The position numbers and the translations under genes were made by a program. Shown here in pieces: positions 1 to 10,390 of a DNA stretch of 64,000 bases. The DNA comes from Chlamydomonas reinhardtii (taxonomy: Eukaryota; Chlorophyta; Chlorophyceae; Chlamydomonadales; Chlamydomonadaceae), in contig NC_057004.1 of assembly GCF_000002595.2 (NCBI RefSeq), positions 7,188,670 to 7,252,669 on the forward strand, written 5' to 3'. The notes below the pieces were generated by a model that was not told where the DNA came from, searched no databases, and worked only from the letters and a program-made list of their open reading frames with translations. Numbering within the stretch: the first letter of the stretch is position 1; the number at the start of each line of letters is the position of its first letter.

Positions 1-235
1 CGCGGCGTTGTTGGCCAGAGCGTACGTGTGGTGGACGGCGTGGTTGTACTCGCCGCCGCCGCCAGCGCCCTTGAGGGAGGTGATGGTGAAATCGTAGCCG
101 ATGAAGGAGATGGCGTTGGCAGGGTCGGGGTCGGTGTTGTCCGACATGGAGGGGTCCACGTGGTCAGGGTAGTCAAGCAGGTAGGGTTGTCAGGGTGGCC
201 TTGTTGGTGGCAGGGTTGACGACCGCCAGTGTGAG
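1..235 (-). CDS. Partial exon-like copy of an unrecognised coding family (runs off left edge)
   Basis: On the minus strand this stretch reads openly and contains the peptide FTITSLKGAGGGGEYNHAVH, preceded by NPATNKATL and followed by YALANNAA. A second, diverged copy of the same stretch lies at about 1860-2135. Protein-level similarity between the two copies suggests a real gene family. I do not recognise the family, and no signal peptide, membrane segment or catalytic motif can be named. The gene continues beyond the left edge, so its size and ends are unknown. It could be a functional exon or a member of a decaying cluster. Confidence 0.35.
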
Positions 236-599
236 CTTCCCCATGGGTAGCTTAGTTTGTCGAAATGGCGCACGCGGCGCGCTGAGGCCATTGCTCCAGG
301 CCACTGCACGGCCGTGGATGGAGGATGCGCCGCTGCTGGCAGCCGCGTGGGTGCGGAGAGGGCGCAGGATGGGCTCTTCCTGCGGCGGGGCAGCACCAAC
401 GCCGCCTCGTGTGTGGCGTCCAGTGGCGCGCGACATTGTCCCATGACTGTAAGTACATCACGCATGGCGGTGGTGGGATTGGGGAGGCGTTAGTTTGACC
501 ACCACGAATGACAGCAGACACGGAGTAGATAGTGGCAATGAGTCCAAAGGACGTGCGCATTTCATTTCCTTGAAAGCATCTTTAATAAGAGTGCTGCCT

Positions 600-1380
600 G
601 CACCGACGATTCTCGTGGTGCTGCTCCTACTGTCACTGCTACCACCACAGCTTCCATGCATGCGCGCCCACACATTGCATACCTTTCGCTTGCAATACTG
701 GCTTGTGCACCTCCTATGACTCTTGCTAACTGCATTTAGTGCATGGTAAGCCATGCCGCTACCCCACACCCACGCACGGCTCCTACCACCAACGCTGCTC
801 CATCCCTTGCCCATCTTTCCTGCTCCCTCCCTCACCCAGGCACACCCTGCTCATGCACGCCAATACGGTACACGGTCACCCACACGGACGTGACCGTGTG
901 TTGGCAGGTGAGCGCCTAACCCCCCCCCCGTCTACCACTTCCTTAACTAGTCATGAATGTAACCCCCCCGCACATGCACACCAGTTGCACCGACAACTCT
1001 CATTGTCCTAGTGGTGCTGCTCCTACTGTCACTGCCGCCGCCACAGCTTTCATGCATGCGCGCGCACCCACACAATGTATGCCTGTCGCTTGCGAACTGG
1101 CTCGCTCGTGCACCTCTTATTACAACTCTTGCTTAGTGCATGGTGGGCGGGGTGTGCTGCCACCCCACACACACGCCTCCTACCACCAACGCTGCTCCAT
1201 CGCTTACCCATCTGTCCTGCTCCCTCCCTCACCCAGGCACACCCGCCCTGCTCACGCGCGCCAACACACGGTCACCCGCACGGACGCCTACACTTTGACG
1301 GTTGCCAGCACCAGGTGAGCGCCTACCCCCCCTGTCACACGCACACCACTTGCACCGATAACTCTCATTGTCCTAGTGCA
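600..1380. repeat. Imperfect tandem duplication, unit about 400 bp
   Basis: Two adjacent units are alignable by eye. The phrase ggtgctgctcctactgtcac occurs at about 617 and again at about 1013, and ggtgagcgcctaac-like text occurs at about 906 and about 1313, giving a period near 400 bases. Both units carry CA-rich and CCCTCCCTCACCCAGGCACACCC-like pyrimidine stretches. The copies differ by scattered substitutions and small indels, so the duplication is not recent. No open reading frame conserved between the copies was identified. Confidence 0.7.
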
Positions 1381-1684
1381 CTGGACGTCACCGTGCACGA
1401 CCTCACCCCATCGGCGCTGCACACGACCACCTACAACCGGAACTACGTGTTCGTGCCCAACACGTCCAGCCTCACCAACGACGTCGTTGATGACCCCATC
1501 CGCAGTCGCCAGTCGCCAGACATCGATGGGATGATGCCATCAACGTCCGGCGACTGCCGGTTGCGGATGGCGCCGTCGATGGCGTCGTCGGTGAGGCTGG
1601 TGGTGGTGGGCACGAACACGTAATTGCGGTTGTAGGTAGTGGTGTGCAACGCCGACGGGGTGAGGTCATGCACGGTGACCTCCA
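1381..1684. repeat. Long inverted duplication of a coding segment, arms about 150 bp, centre near 1532
   Basis: The plus strand of the left arm encodes VTVHDLTPSALHTTTYNRNY and continues with VFVPNTSSLT. The minus strand of the right arm encodes the same first 20 residues and continues VFVPTTTSLT. The arms meet near position 1532 with almost no spacer, so a transcript across the region would fold into a hairpin of roughly 150 bp with scattered mismatches. The peptide conservation shows that the duplicated piece was coding. The family is unrecognised; the fragments at 1-235 and 1860-2135 lie nearby and may belong to the same gene family. Confidence 0.8.
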
Positions 1685-1859
1685 GTGCAGGGAGCTGTGG
1701 GCGCACGTGTAGCCAGGCACAGGGAGTGGGCGCAACAACGAGTGAGTAGGGCACACAAAGGAACAGGTGCACAGCATTGGTAACATCACAGTCTGTGCAA
1801 CAGTGCTGGATACATCCATAACCCATACCGCACCTGGTTGGGAGCGGGCATGTGCTGCG

Positions 1860-2135
1860 CCGCGGCGTTGTTTGCCATAGCGTAGGCCTGGTGGATAGCA
1901 TGGTTGAACTCGCCACCGCCGCCAGTGCCTTTCAGGGATGTGATGGTGAAATCGTGGCCCACGATCGACCGCCTCGGGCCCGCTATGTCGGACAACACCG
2001 ACCCCCAGCCCGCCAACAAGGAGATGGCGTTGGCGGGCTGGGGTCGGTGTTGTCTGACATGGAGGGTCCCAGGCAGTCGGGGTAGTCTAGCACACTGGTG
2101 AGAGTGGCCTTGTTGGTGGCGGGGTTGATGGGTGG
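1860..2135 (-). pseudogene. Second copy of the 1-235 coding fragment, interrupted by a hairpin
   Basis: The minus strand encodes FTITSLKGTGGGGEFNHAIH followed by AYAMANNAAA, clearly the same sequence as the copy at 1-235. Farther upstream on the minus strand the NPATNKATL peptide also recurs. Between the two conserved pieces lies a near-perfect inverted repeat (1985-2060) absent from the other copy. The extra hairpin and diverged flanks suggest a degenerate copy, although an intron could also explain the interruption. It lies just beyond the inverted duplication at 1381-1684, so the stretch reads as a small rearranged gene cluster. Confidence 0.45.
1985..2060. repeat. Near-perfect 33-nt hairpin inside the second family copy
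   Basis: The left arm 1985-2017 and right arm 2029-2060 are reverse complements apart from one mismatch and one single-base gap, separated by an 11-nt loop. The arms repeat part of the coding fragment (the SDNTDP segment), so this is a local inverted duplication of gene sequence rather than a terminator. Confidence 0.8.
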
Positions 2136-2880
2136 TGGTGGTGACCATGGGTGGGAGACGTGCATGTTGCTAATGCATCTGGCTGGATGGGACGCTGACA
2201 TAGCGCCACACAAAACCCACATGAACCCACGAGGAGGTGCTCACTGTGTGCCGGAGTCGACCTGTGCACCCCATACTGTGGATGTGGGTTGGTGGAGGGC
2301 GGGCAGGCATGGATGGCGGGTGCTGGTGGCATGCGGTGAGGACAGCTGCTCTGTGCTGGTACCAGAGGAGGCCTCCCCTGGCTGGTACGGTGCCGCACAT
2401 GTTCGTGTTCTCTTGCATGGGCACCAGGCATGCTTAATTGTGGGTGTGCTTGGCCACATTTTGCTTTTGCGGACCCATACGCACTCCACAAGGGTGAGAT
2501 TACCACCGGGGAGGCTGACGAATGATACCATAGTGTGCCCCTTGCTTTAGCACTGCAGGTCCAGCACGTGTATTGAGGTCGCAAGGCAGCTTTCAGGTAG
2601 CCCCCATGGGTTGAGCGCGCTGAGAGTGGGCACGGCTGGGGTTGATGCACCATTGCCTTTTATGCTTTCCAATTGCGTGCTCACTGGCACCCCTGGGTTC
2701 TGGGTCTTGGGTTTCTTCGGGATTGAACTACCTATCCCTGTCCCCTCCCTCCCTCCTCCTTCCCCTTATTCTGGTGATGTCGAAGATGGGTGGTTGGATC
2801 ATGGTCCAGTGGCACCAGTGTGGTTTGGTGGCTCCTGGTTGCTCCTACCTTTACTTCTCCATACAAGTAACAGACTTATG
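2136..2880. other. No recognisable gene
   Basis: GT-rich, low-information sequence. Open frames exist on both strands but none has recognisable motifs or convincing splice structure. I see nothing else in it. Confidence 0.4.
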
Positions 2881-2909
2881 TGCATGCTGTGTCGGTGTGC
2901 ATGTTACTA

Positions 2910-3480
2910 AAAGCAGGTGCAGGCGCTCCAGGCCGCGGTCACGGAGTCGTAGTCTGTGGCACACGCGGAGCGGCGGCACCAGGACCCCCAGGGCACCGTT
3001 GCTGCGCTGCAAGCGCAGCTGGAGGAGCAACGCGCTCCATGCTGCAGGCTGTCTCCTGCTCCCTCGCACACGCGCAGGATGCGGGGGCAGTCAAGGAGAG
3101 CAAGATTCTGCTGAAGTCTGTTAGCTGCGGGCTGCTAGAGGGCATCCGGGGCTCAGGGAGCCTGGAGGCGGTCGCTAGTGCGAGTGGGGCACACGTAAGT
3201 GTCCGTGCGTGGCAATCAGCAGGGCGGTACGAAGTTGCTGGTGATGGTGACGCCCTTGGTGGCGCCGCAGGAGCGCAGCGTGCTGATCAGGGCCGCACGG
3301 ATAGTCCGCAGCACAGGTGTAGTGGTGGCGCCCTACCTCACGTCCATAGGGTGTGCGCTGCGCAAGGAGCAACTCGCAGCTTTCGAAGGGCTCCGAGCAG
3401 CAGGACTGAAGCCCTGATGGAAGGGAGGAGCGGGCAGGGCATTCCGTGCCAGGGACGGCCAGGGCGCCTAGACGCGTTAG
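2910..3480 (+). pseudogene. Broken ORF cluster of unknown origin
   Basis: Several short plus-strand frames look protein-like. One is rich in Gln/Glu/Ala and resembles a coiled coil (includes VAALQAQLEEQ); another, at about 3199-3417, contains RSVLIRAARIVRSTGVVVAP and ends GLRAAGLKP. They lie close together but not in one frame, and no splice sites join them convincingly. The segment appears old and broken in a few places. It may be a remnant of a mobile element or of a host gene; no diagnostic domain is visible. Confidence 0.3.
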
Positions 3481-3548
3481 GCTGTTAGGAGTTGACGTAG
3501 CACAGTTGAACAAGCACAATTTCCGTTGCCCAGTAATGAGATTTGTAC

Positions 3549-3586
3549 GCGTTATAAGGACCTCCTGACCGGGGCCCTTATAACGC
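3549..3586. repeat. Perfect 11-bp inverted repeat around a 16-nt loop
   Basis: GCGTTATAAGG at 3549-3559 is exactly matched by its reverse complement at 3576-3586. The loop contains CCTGACCGGGG-like text. It is a possible hairpin or protein-binding palindrome with no gene assigned. Confidence 0.5.
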
Positions 3587-4255
3587 CTCGGTTTTTACAT
3601 GGACAGGAATGCACGTCATGCACCACCTTGGTGACCAACACAACAACTAAATGCGGCTCGTTTGTCTCCAACAAGGGACTTGTGGCATCGGTGTTTCCTG
3701 CCAATGCAACAGCCAAGTGAAGTAATGTAGGCATCTTTGGGCCCCTGGATGCCGTGGGCGAGAACGTGGTCAGGGCCCTTGAACGTGTATGGGGCGGGTT
3801 GGATTGAGTTCGGGGGTGCGGCAGCCTACGCCTGGACGATGCAAGCCCTGCCCCTGCGGCACGCCTCAACCCTGGGCCTCCCAATGCCTGCCCTTGCACC
3901 CAATGGCCAAAGGTTATGGCTGCCTGCCCTGCCCCTCGGCCCGCCTCTGCTGGCTGGCGGTGGCCGCAGCACCCCAGCTACCCCGCGGAGACTTACCGGC
4001 CTGATTCCCGGCCTCATTCCGCCAGACTGGTGTTTGAGCAGGGTCTGGTCGCAGTGTCGTGACTACCCTTTTACTATTACTTTGTGCATCAGCTCGTCCT
4101 GTCCAGCGTCGCAGCGCACAGGAGAGTCCGAAAGCCATTCCATTAGACCGGACTTGGCCCGTCACCGCTCGTGTCCGCGGGCTCAGAAGCTTCGGACGAT
4201 TTTGTGCCAATAGATTAGCTATAACGGCAGCTACTCAGCGAGAACTCCGGCGCAG
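3587..4255. other. Upstream region of the RING-H2 gene
   Basis: No supported gene. The last few hundred bases presumably hold the promoter and 5' untranslated region of the RING gene starting at 4256. No clear TATA box was identified. Confidence 0.4.
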
Positions 4256-7200
4256 ATGGCAGGAGCAGTGGACGCGGTTGACCTCGCGGCCGAGGAGACG
4301 CCCCCGCCTCGCAAGCGCCTGCGAGCTGAGCAGCCACCTCCTAAGGAGGTGTTGAGCCTGGTTGACAGCGACGGTGAGCTGCTTGCTTGGTGTGTGCAGT
4401 GCTACCTCGCAGCAGCCCAACCCGCACCACGATGTTGCCAACCACGGCATGTTTCGTGCATTGGTCAAACCAGATGAAAGGTTTCATGGAGAGAACTTGT
4501 GAGCTCGCGTTGACAAGGCACATCTATCAGGTCTGCTTAGCTTTGTCGTTGCGCTTTCTCAATGCATTTCCCCTCATATGTTGCATATACAGATGACTTG
4601 GGGTCTCCTAAAATGGCCGCGCGAGACGCGGAAGTGGCAAGAGTGAGTTTTCTTTAGAATTCGGGTTTGCCTGGGCAAGGTTGTGCAAACGCTGACGTTG
4701 ACATGCATATTTCGGGGGCGTTGCAGGTGCCGGAGCGCTACGCTGCTGGTCGCCTGTGGGGCGCTCTGGGAGCCGGGGCGGGAGGCGCGGCACCAGGGCC
4801 AGGTGCAGCAGCAGGGGCGGCTGCCGCGGCAGCCGCACAAGCAGACGGGCTGGGCGGCCTTGCACGACCGCTGTATCGGCCTCCATCAGCACGGTTCCGG
4901 CGCGCTGGCGGGACTGCTGCCGCTCGCTTGGCTGGCGGAGGACAGCAAGGAGACCAGTCGGCGGCGTCGGGCCCGTCCGTGATAGACGTGGCCGATGACG
5001 ACGACAGTAACGACCAGCAAGCTTTGGAGATGGAGGCTAGGCCACAAGCGGCTCTCCTCGGTCGTTCAGGCCCGATCATGCACCACGAACTGCTGCGGCG
5101 TCATCCTGGTGTGGCAACCAACGACGCAGCTGGTGGCGATGAGGCGGATTCAGGGCCGGCACCTGCGGGCGGCGGCAGTCCCCAGCAGGAGCAGCAGCAA
5201 CACCCTAATGCGCGGCTCCGACAGCGGCTGGTGCTGCCTAGGCCGCGCGAGGCACGGGGCGCGCCGGGTCTGGACGCCGGCGGCGTGCTGGTTGCTGGAG
5301 CTGCCGGGGCGGGTACGGGAGGCGGCGGAGGCGCAGGCGGCGATGGGGTTGCTTCTGCTGTGGCGGCAGCGGCGGCGGCAGGGCAGCCGACGTGGCGCAT
5401 GCGGTTCCATACCCTGGACCTGGGTGCGGATGACGCAGATGGCCGGCAACAGCGCCCTCGGCGCACGGCGCTCCTCTCGGGTGGCATTGGAGCAGCAGGC
5501 GGTGGCGGTGCGGCAGCAGCAGCAGCTGTTGTTGATGCTGCTGTGGGTGCGGGTCAGGAGGTCGGGGACGATAGTGACGTGCCACTGCGTGAGCGCCTAG
5601 CACTGCGTCAGGCGGCGGCGATGCGGAACAGCGTGCAGCAAGCAGCAGCACAGCCGCATGGTGGTGGCGCAGGCGGCGAGGGCGCGTCAAGGCCTAACGA
5701 ACACATGTCCGCCTGGGCCAGGCTGGCTCAGCGCCGCCTGCCGGAGCAGTACGTCGGCGCAAGGGCCAGGTGGGCTGCGGCTGCGGCCGAGCGCGCCGGC
5801 GCCGCAGTGGCGGGAGGTAGCGGAGCCGCAGGTAGCAGGAGCGTGGCGGCGGCCGGGGCGGCAGGCGACCAGGAGGAGGAGGACATGCGGATGGCGGCGC
5901 GGCTGCAGGCAGAGGAGGACGAGAGGCTGGCGCGGGAGACGGCGCGGCGCATGGAGCAGGAGGAGCACCGGCGCATGATGGTGCGTGGGGCCGTGGGTTC
6001 GGATGCTAGGATACAAGAGCGCTTGCACAGCAAGAGTATGGGCATTTGGCATGGCAGATAGGGGGCATTGATAGTTGCTTTAAGGGCATGGGTAAAAAGT
6101 AGACGCATTCACTGCACGCCCGGCCTGTTCTGGCGCAAAGGCACTGGCTGCGGCGCCGGAGCGTGGGCCAGCCCAGGGCCGGGGACGCCCCACCGCGCGT
6201 GGCCGCGCCGACGGCTATTCACCTGCTGCCGCCGCGGGTGCACGGGCCGAGGCCGCCATGCTCCGGAGCCAGCTTGAATCATGGCAGTCTGTGCGAACCC
6301 TCCAGCATGCCGACACTGCGCCGCCGTACCAGCATACTCCCTACGGAGCTCCAGCAGTACCAGCAACAGCGGGTGCGCCGGCACCGCCTCTCTTCGCTGC
6401 GCCGGCGGCTGGCCCCGGTGCACGGGTGCGTCACACCTAGCCGCGCAAGCGGTCGATTGGAGGCAGAATGCGGAGAGCGTGGAACCGAGCACGACGCGAT
6501 GTGTATTGACTGGCACAAGCCGACACCCAGGCCGTGTCTTATCTTTGCGACTGCGCAATCTTAAATGCTGCGCTTCCTCCATGCCATGAAGCCTTGCCTC
6601 TAACTGATCATGCCTGGGGCCCTACAACCACTACCTGCTGCAGAGCCGCTTGGACATGTATGAGGCCCTGGAGGAGCACTCGCAGGCGGCGGCGCGGCGC
6701 GGCCGGGCACACGCGGCCGTGGCGACGCTGGTGGAGGAGCGGGAGCGTGCAGCAGCTGCGGCCGCTCGCGCGGCTGCGGCTGCTGGCCCGGCTGGTGGCG
6801 GTGGTGGCGGTGGGCATTCCAACGCGGACCGTCAGCGGCGTGAGCAGGAAACGTACGGCAGGGGGGCGAGGGCACGTGCGGCACGAAACGGCGGCAGCGA
6901 GACGGGCGACAGTGGCGCCCCAGGCGACGCTGGTGGCGGTGCTGGTGCGGGCCCGATGGGCTTGGCCATGCCGGCTGGCTTTCCGGGCTTATTCATGCTG
7001 GGCATGCCCGGGGTCGCAGCGGGCCGAGGGGCAGGTGGTGGCGGCGGCGGGGGTGGCGGCGTGGTGGCGGGCGCACCGCGGTGGAGTTCACGTGCTCTTC
7101 ACGACATTCTGCCCATGATGGCGATGGGGCTGCACCGCGGCTTTATGGGCATGGGGCCAGCGGAGGACGACGACGATGACGGCGACGGGCCAGGTGGGCA

Positions 7201-8280
7201 ACGTCGCCGGCAAGCCTGTGTTAGCGGGGCTTGCATGTGGTGCACAACAATCATCCGATGGACAGTCCAAGGGGGCAAACAACTGCTTGCGCGTGCACTT
7301 ACCCTAGGCCTCCTGCGTGTGCACCCTGCAGGTGTCAACCCGCTCCAGCCGCCGCATCCAGGTCACCCGGGCGCTTACCGGCGTGGCCGCCACGCCGCTT
7401 ACCGCGAGCAGGTGAGTCGCATCCCACCTACCGGTATGCTGCCTTGTATGCAACCCCTTGGGGTGACCCCTCGGCCACTGCCGTCATCCTTCCACCGCGC
7501 CCACCCCAACACTCCTGCCTTCCCTGCAGGCCCGGGCGATGCGTGAGCAGATGGTGGCAGCACAGCGCGCCGGCATCCCCGCACACCTGCTTCTCGGCGA
7601 CCGCGACTTCACTCCCGAGGACTACGAGATGCTGTGCCGCCTGGACGAGCGTGTGGAGAACCGCAAGTGGGTCCTCGCAACGGTGTTCAGGAGCCGGGGA
7701 CTGTGGCATGTGTGTGGCGGTGCAGGGTCGGCCGTTCCGTCAACACACGTCTGTCCTCGTGCCCTGCGCATTCCATAAACGTATCACCTACCCCGCCTTG
7801 CGGCTCCCACTCCGTGCACACACGCAGGGGCGCCAAGGAAGAACAGCTGGCGGCTCTGCCAACCGAAGTGCTTACCGCCGACAACCCCCGTCGCCGCAGC
7901 GACGGCGCACCCGCCACATGCGCAGTCTGCATGGAGGACCTGGTGGCGGGCGAGACCGTGAAGCGTATCCCATGCGCGCACGAGTTCCACGAAAAGTGAG
8001 CCGAGTAGCGGATGGGGATGGACAGGTGGTGGGGTGGGCGGGCGGGTCAGAATGGCACTGCGCGGCGGGCGGGTGCAGGATGACCCTGGTTCGGAGTCTA
8101 CCACATACCCGGCCGGCGGGTGGGCGTAGGGCAGCACCATTTACCACAATACTGCCACGTTGCTTCCTGGCTGACATGCCCGTCCCGGCTCGCACCTTGC
8201 TCTGACTCTGCAGCTGCATCGACCAGTGGCTTCGGACCAAGGCCAACTGCCCCATCTGCCAGCGTGGGCTGGATGACTAG
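4256..8280 (+). CDS. RING-H2 finger protein, probable E3 ubiquitin ligase
   Basis: Nine exons (4256-4373, 4593-4642, 4727-5980, 6141-6425, 6644-7193, 7332-7411, 7530-7666, 7828-7995, 8214-8280) splice in frame to 902 residues. The C-terminus carries a RING-H2 domain: CAVC, then C-A-H-E-F-H, a Cys two residues on, and CPIC just before the stop; the last intron splits the domain between its second His and following Cys. This C3H2C3 pattern binds two zinc ions and recruits an E2 enzyme. The rest is low complexity: an acidic N-terminus with basic KRLR, then long Ala/Gly-rich tracts with Arg/Glu-rich segments that may form coiled coils, and an Asp run near residue 750. No membrane segment is evident, so a soluble or nuclear ligase is likely. 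The substrate is unknown. The start at 4256 is the first ATG that leads into the spliced frame. Confidence 0.85.
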
Positions 8281-8785
8281 CCGCTGGGAGAGCGCGGCGC
8301 ATGAGACCACGCCATCCGTGGTCCTTTGGCGTTTACTGCTGTACTATAGCGCAGGTGGGGCGTTGAAGTTATGGGTTAGCTTATTGGTGGGCATGTGCAG
8401 GTTCACTTGCCCCTGCACAAAACGTTAGCAGGCAGAAAGGACAGTGTGTCAGGAACAGAGATTAGGCATGCAGGCTTGAACGGGGCGTGTAGACAGATAG
8501 GCCGCATTGCAGGAGTTCTTGCGTTGTTTCAAAGGACCGCGGCAAAAGCAAACAAACACCCAGTGTCGGGCCGTAGGCGGACGGATTGAAAGCAAAGTTG
8601 TTGTCTTCGGGGACGTCATTTAGTGTCATTGCGCCGACCTGCTGCTGAGGATATGGCCTCGCAGGCACGATGGGCGATTGCGGGCTAGGGTGCAGGCAGA
8701 TAACATACTGAGGCGGGACACGCTGTGGGCGGCGTGGGTTTGACGTGGAGCAACCGAATGTCGGAGACACCAGGAGTGCTGAAGG

Positions 8786-8790
8786 TGTAA
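8786..8790 (+). terminator. Candidate TGTAA polyadenylation signal for the RING gene
   Basis: TGTAA is the usual volvocine poly(A) signal. This copy lies 506 bases after the stop codon, a typical 3'UTR length. Confidence 0.4.
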
Positions 8791-8859
8791 TTGTCTATGG
8801 GCATCTGATCAGGGGGGTAGAAACCTCAGGACCTAATCCCATGCTCATTTTATAGACCT

Positions 8860-9135
8860 TTAGGAGAGCATTCCGGACGCACTTTCAGTTTTGTCAAGGG
8901 GGGTCTGGTGAGGGCCGCCGAAGTTGGGGTCCGTCGCCGGGTTTCGGGCCATTATGTCGAGTTTCACGGAGCGGAAGTACGGGGCAAACGTAGCACCATG
9001 AGGCTCAGATATGAACGGTATGCCGTAATAAGCACAGACAAAGCGTGCAAGGGCCAATCTGCGCGTCATGGCGTGGATATGTCGGGGCATGTCCCGATGT
9101 TGGACACATGGGCACTGATATGGCGGGGCTCTCAA
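8860..9135 (-). CDS. Orphan ORF, 91 residues, unrecognised
   Basis: This open minus-strand frame contains the natural-looking segment VCAYYGIPFISEPHGATFAP and ends in a stop at 8860. Residue composition is balanced, unlike most shadow frames here. No splice partners were found with confidence, and no family is recognised. It might be an exon of an unseen minus-strand gene, a mobile-element remnant, or chance. Confidence 0.2.
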   Translation of the reverse strand: MRAPPYQCPCVQHRDMPRHIHAMTRRLALARFVCAYYGIPFISEPHGATFAPYFRSVKLDIMARNPATDPNFGGPHQTPLDKTESASGMLS

Positions 9136-10390
9136 GCGCTATTGCGCATGTATTCCTGCTTGACAAGGCTCCCGATGCACGCTTTCCATACATCATGTGG
9201 CAGAGAGCTGAGCGGGGGGTGGGGCTGGGTTGAGGGGATTTCGCTGGATAGGGTCCCGCGTGTGACCGAAGTACTGCTGGGGCAGGACTGCCGATAACAG
9301 ACAGCGTAATGGCATCACGATGAATCTGTTGGCATCACTTTGGTATTGAATGTAGGGGCTGACGCCCTAAGCAGCGAGCTTTATCCATGGGGGGGGGGGC
9401 GGTCGTCCTCCTAGAGGGGGCCCGGGGGACTTCGGGGCATGGGTTCTGGCATTTTCTTTCCTACCAAGGCTGCGTGTAAGCCCTGAGCGACTGAGCATCG
9501 TATGATGGTTTCCGCGCCAGGCAATAATGGCATATAGCCTGTTGTGTAAGTGTCGGCGCGTCAGGTCCTTGCTTGGGGCGCACACACGCGGGCGGGCGCC
9601 CACACGTGGCGGTCAGCGCAGGGAACGGAGAGGGGTGCGAACCCCGCGCCGCCCCCACGCGAACCCTTCCCAATGTCTTCCGGCTGATACGTATGCATAT
9701 AATTGAACCTGGTGTTGCCTTATGTGGCCAAAGGGACCGAAGAAAAGCCACCGCGATGAAGGGCCGATGGCTCTCTGACTTTCTTCCGACTCTTCCTCGA
9801 CCCACCCTGTCACTCAGCTTTAACAACCTGAGCAGCATACATAATTTCTGGCTAGATAGCAGCCGGAAGCTACGCGCCCTGGTGCATTTTTGCTACCCGT
9901 TTTGAGAGCTGAGCCCCCCGAACGAAAAGACGAATCCACGCGTTCTTCGACTGGCAATTACTTGTTAGAGCGCGACATCTTCGTGCAGAAGTGGACTTCG
10001 GCGGGCCTTCCGCTCGAGCCATGTGCTGCTCGCAAGGCGGAGCACACTGGTCCGAGGACGAACTCCGTTGAGCGCATAGCAGCTCTGGTGTGGATCATTA
10101 GGACAGGTGGGTCGGGGGCTCGACTGTTGCCAGAAAGTTGGTCCATGCCACCGTGAATTTGCGGGCACGACGTTGTGAGTCGCACCCTTAGAAGCATGCT
10201 CGCGTGGCATACCTTGAACCCGCATGGTTTAATTGCACAGATGCTCTCCATTTTGGAACGAGTGCGACTTAAAACCCCGAACAGCTCACCCGTGTGCTGG
10301 TGCTGGTGCCGCTTTCCCCTCGCCGCATTTGTAGGCAGCCTATGGCAGGCCCTGAACGCTGGCGCTGACAAACCTTGACTTGATATAGAA

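Larger units (their letters stand above)
8281..10390. other. 3'UTR and gene-poor spacer
   Basis: The first 500 bases are probably 3'UTR of the RING gene. Beyond that I see only isolated open frames; the best is minus-strand 8860-9135. A G-run with GC-rich text sits at about 9389-9430. The last few hundred bases should contain the promoter of the gene starting at 10391. Confidence 0.4.

Noticed and set aside
600-2135. CRISPR-like or satellite array
   Set aside because: Only two diverged units of each repeat, no regular spacers, and a eukaryotic nuclear context.
4683-5978. Alternative long ORFs across the Ala/Gly-rich RING exon
   Set aside because: The frame chosen is the only one that joins the upstream exons and the RING-H2 exons with matching phases.
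9600-9660. Possible tRNA T-arm (GGTTCGCACC on the minus strand)
   Set aside because: No matching acceptor, D-arm or anticodon stem could be placed around it; GC-rich text gives such matches by chance.
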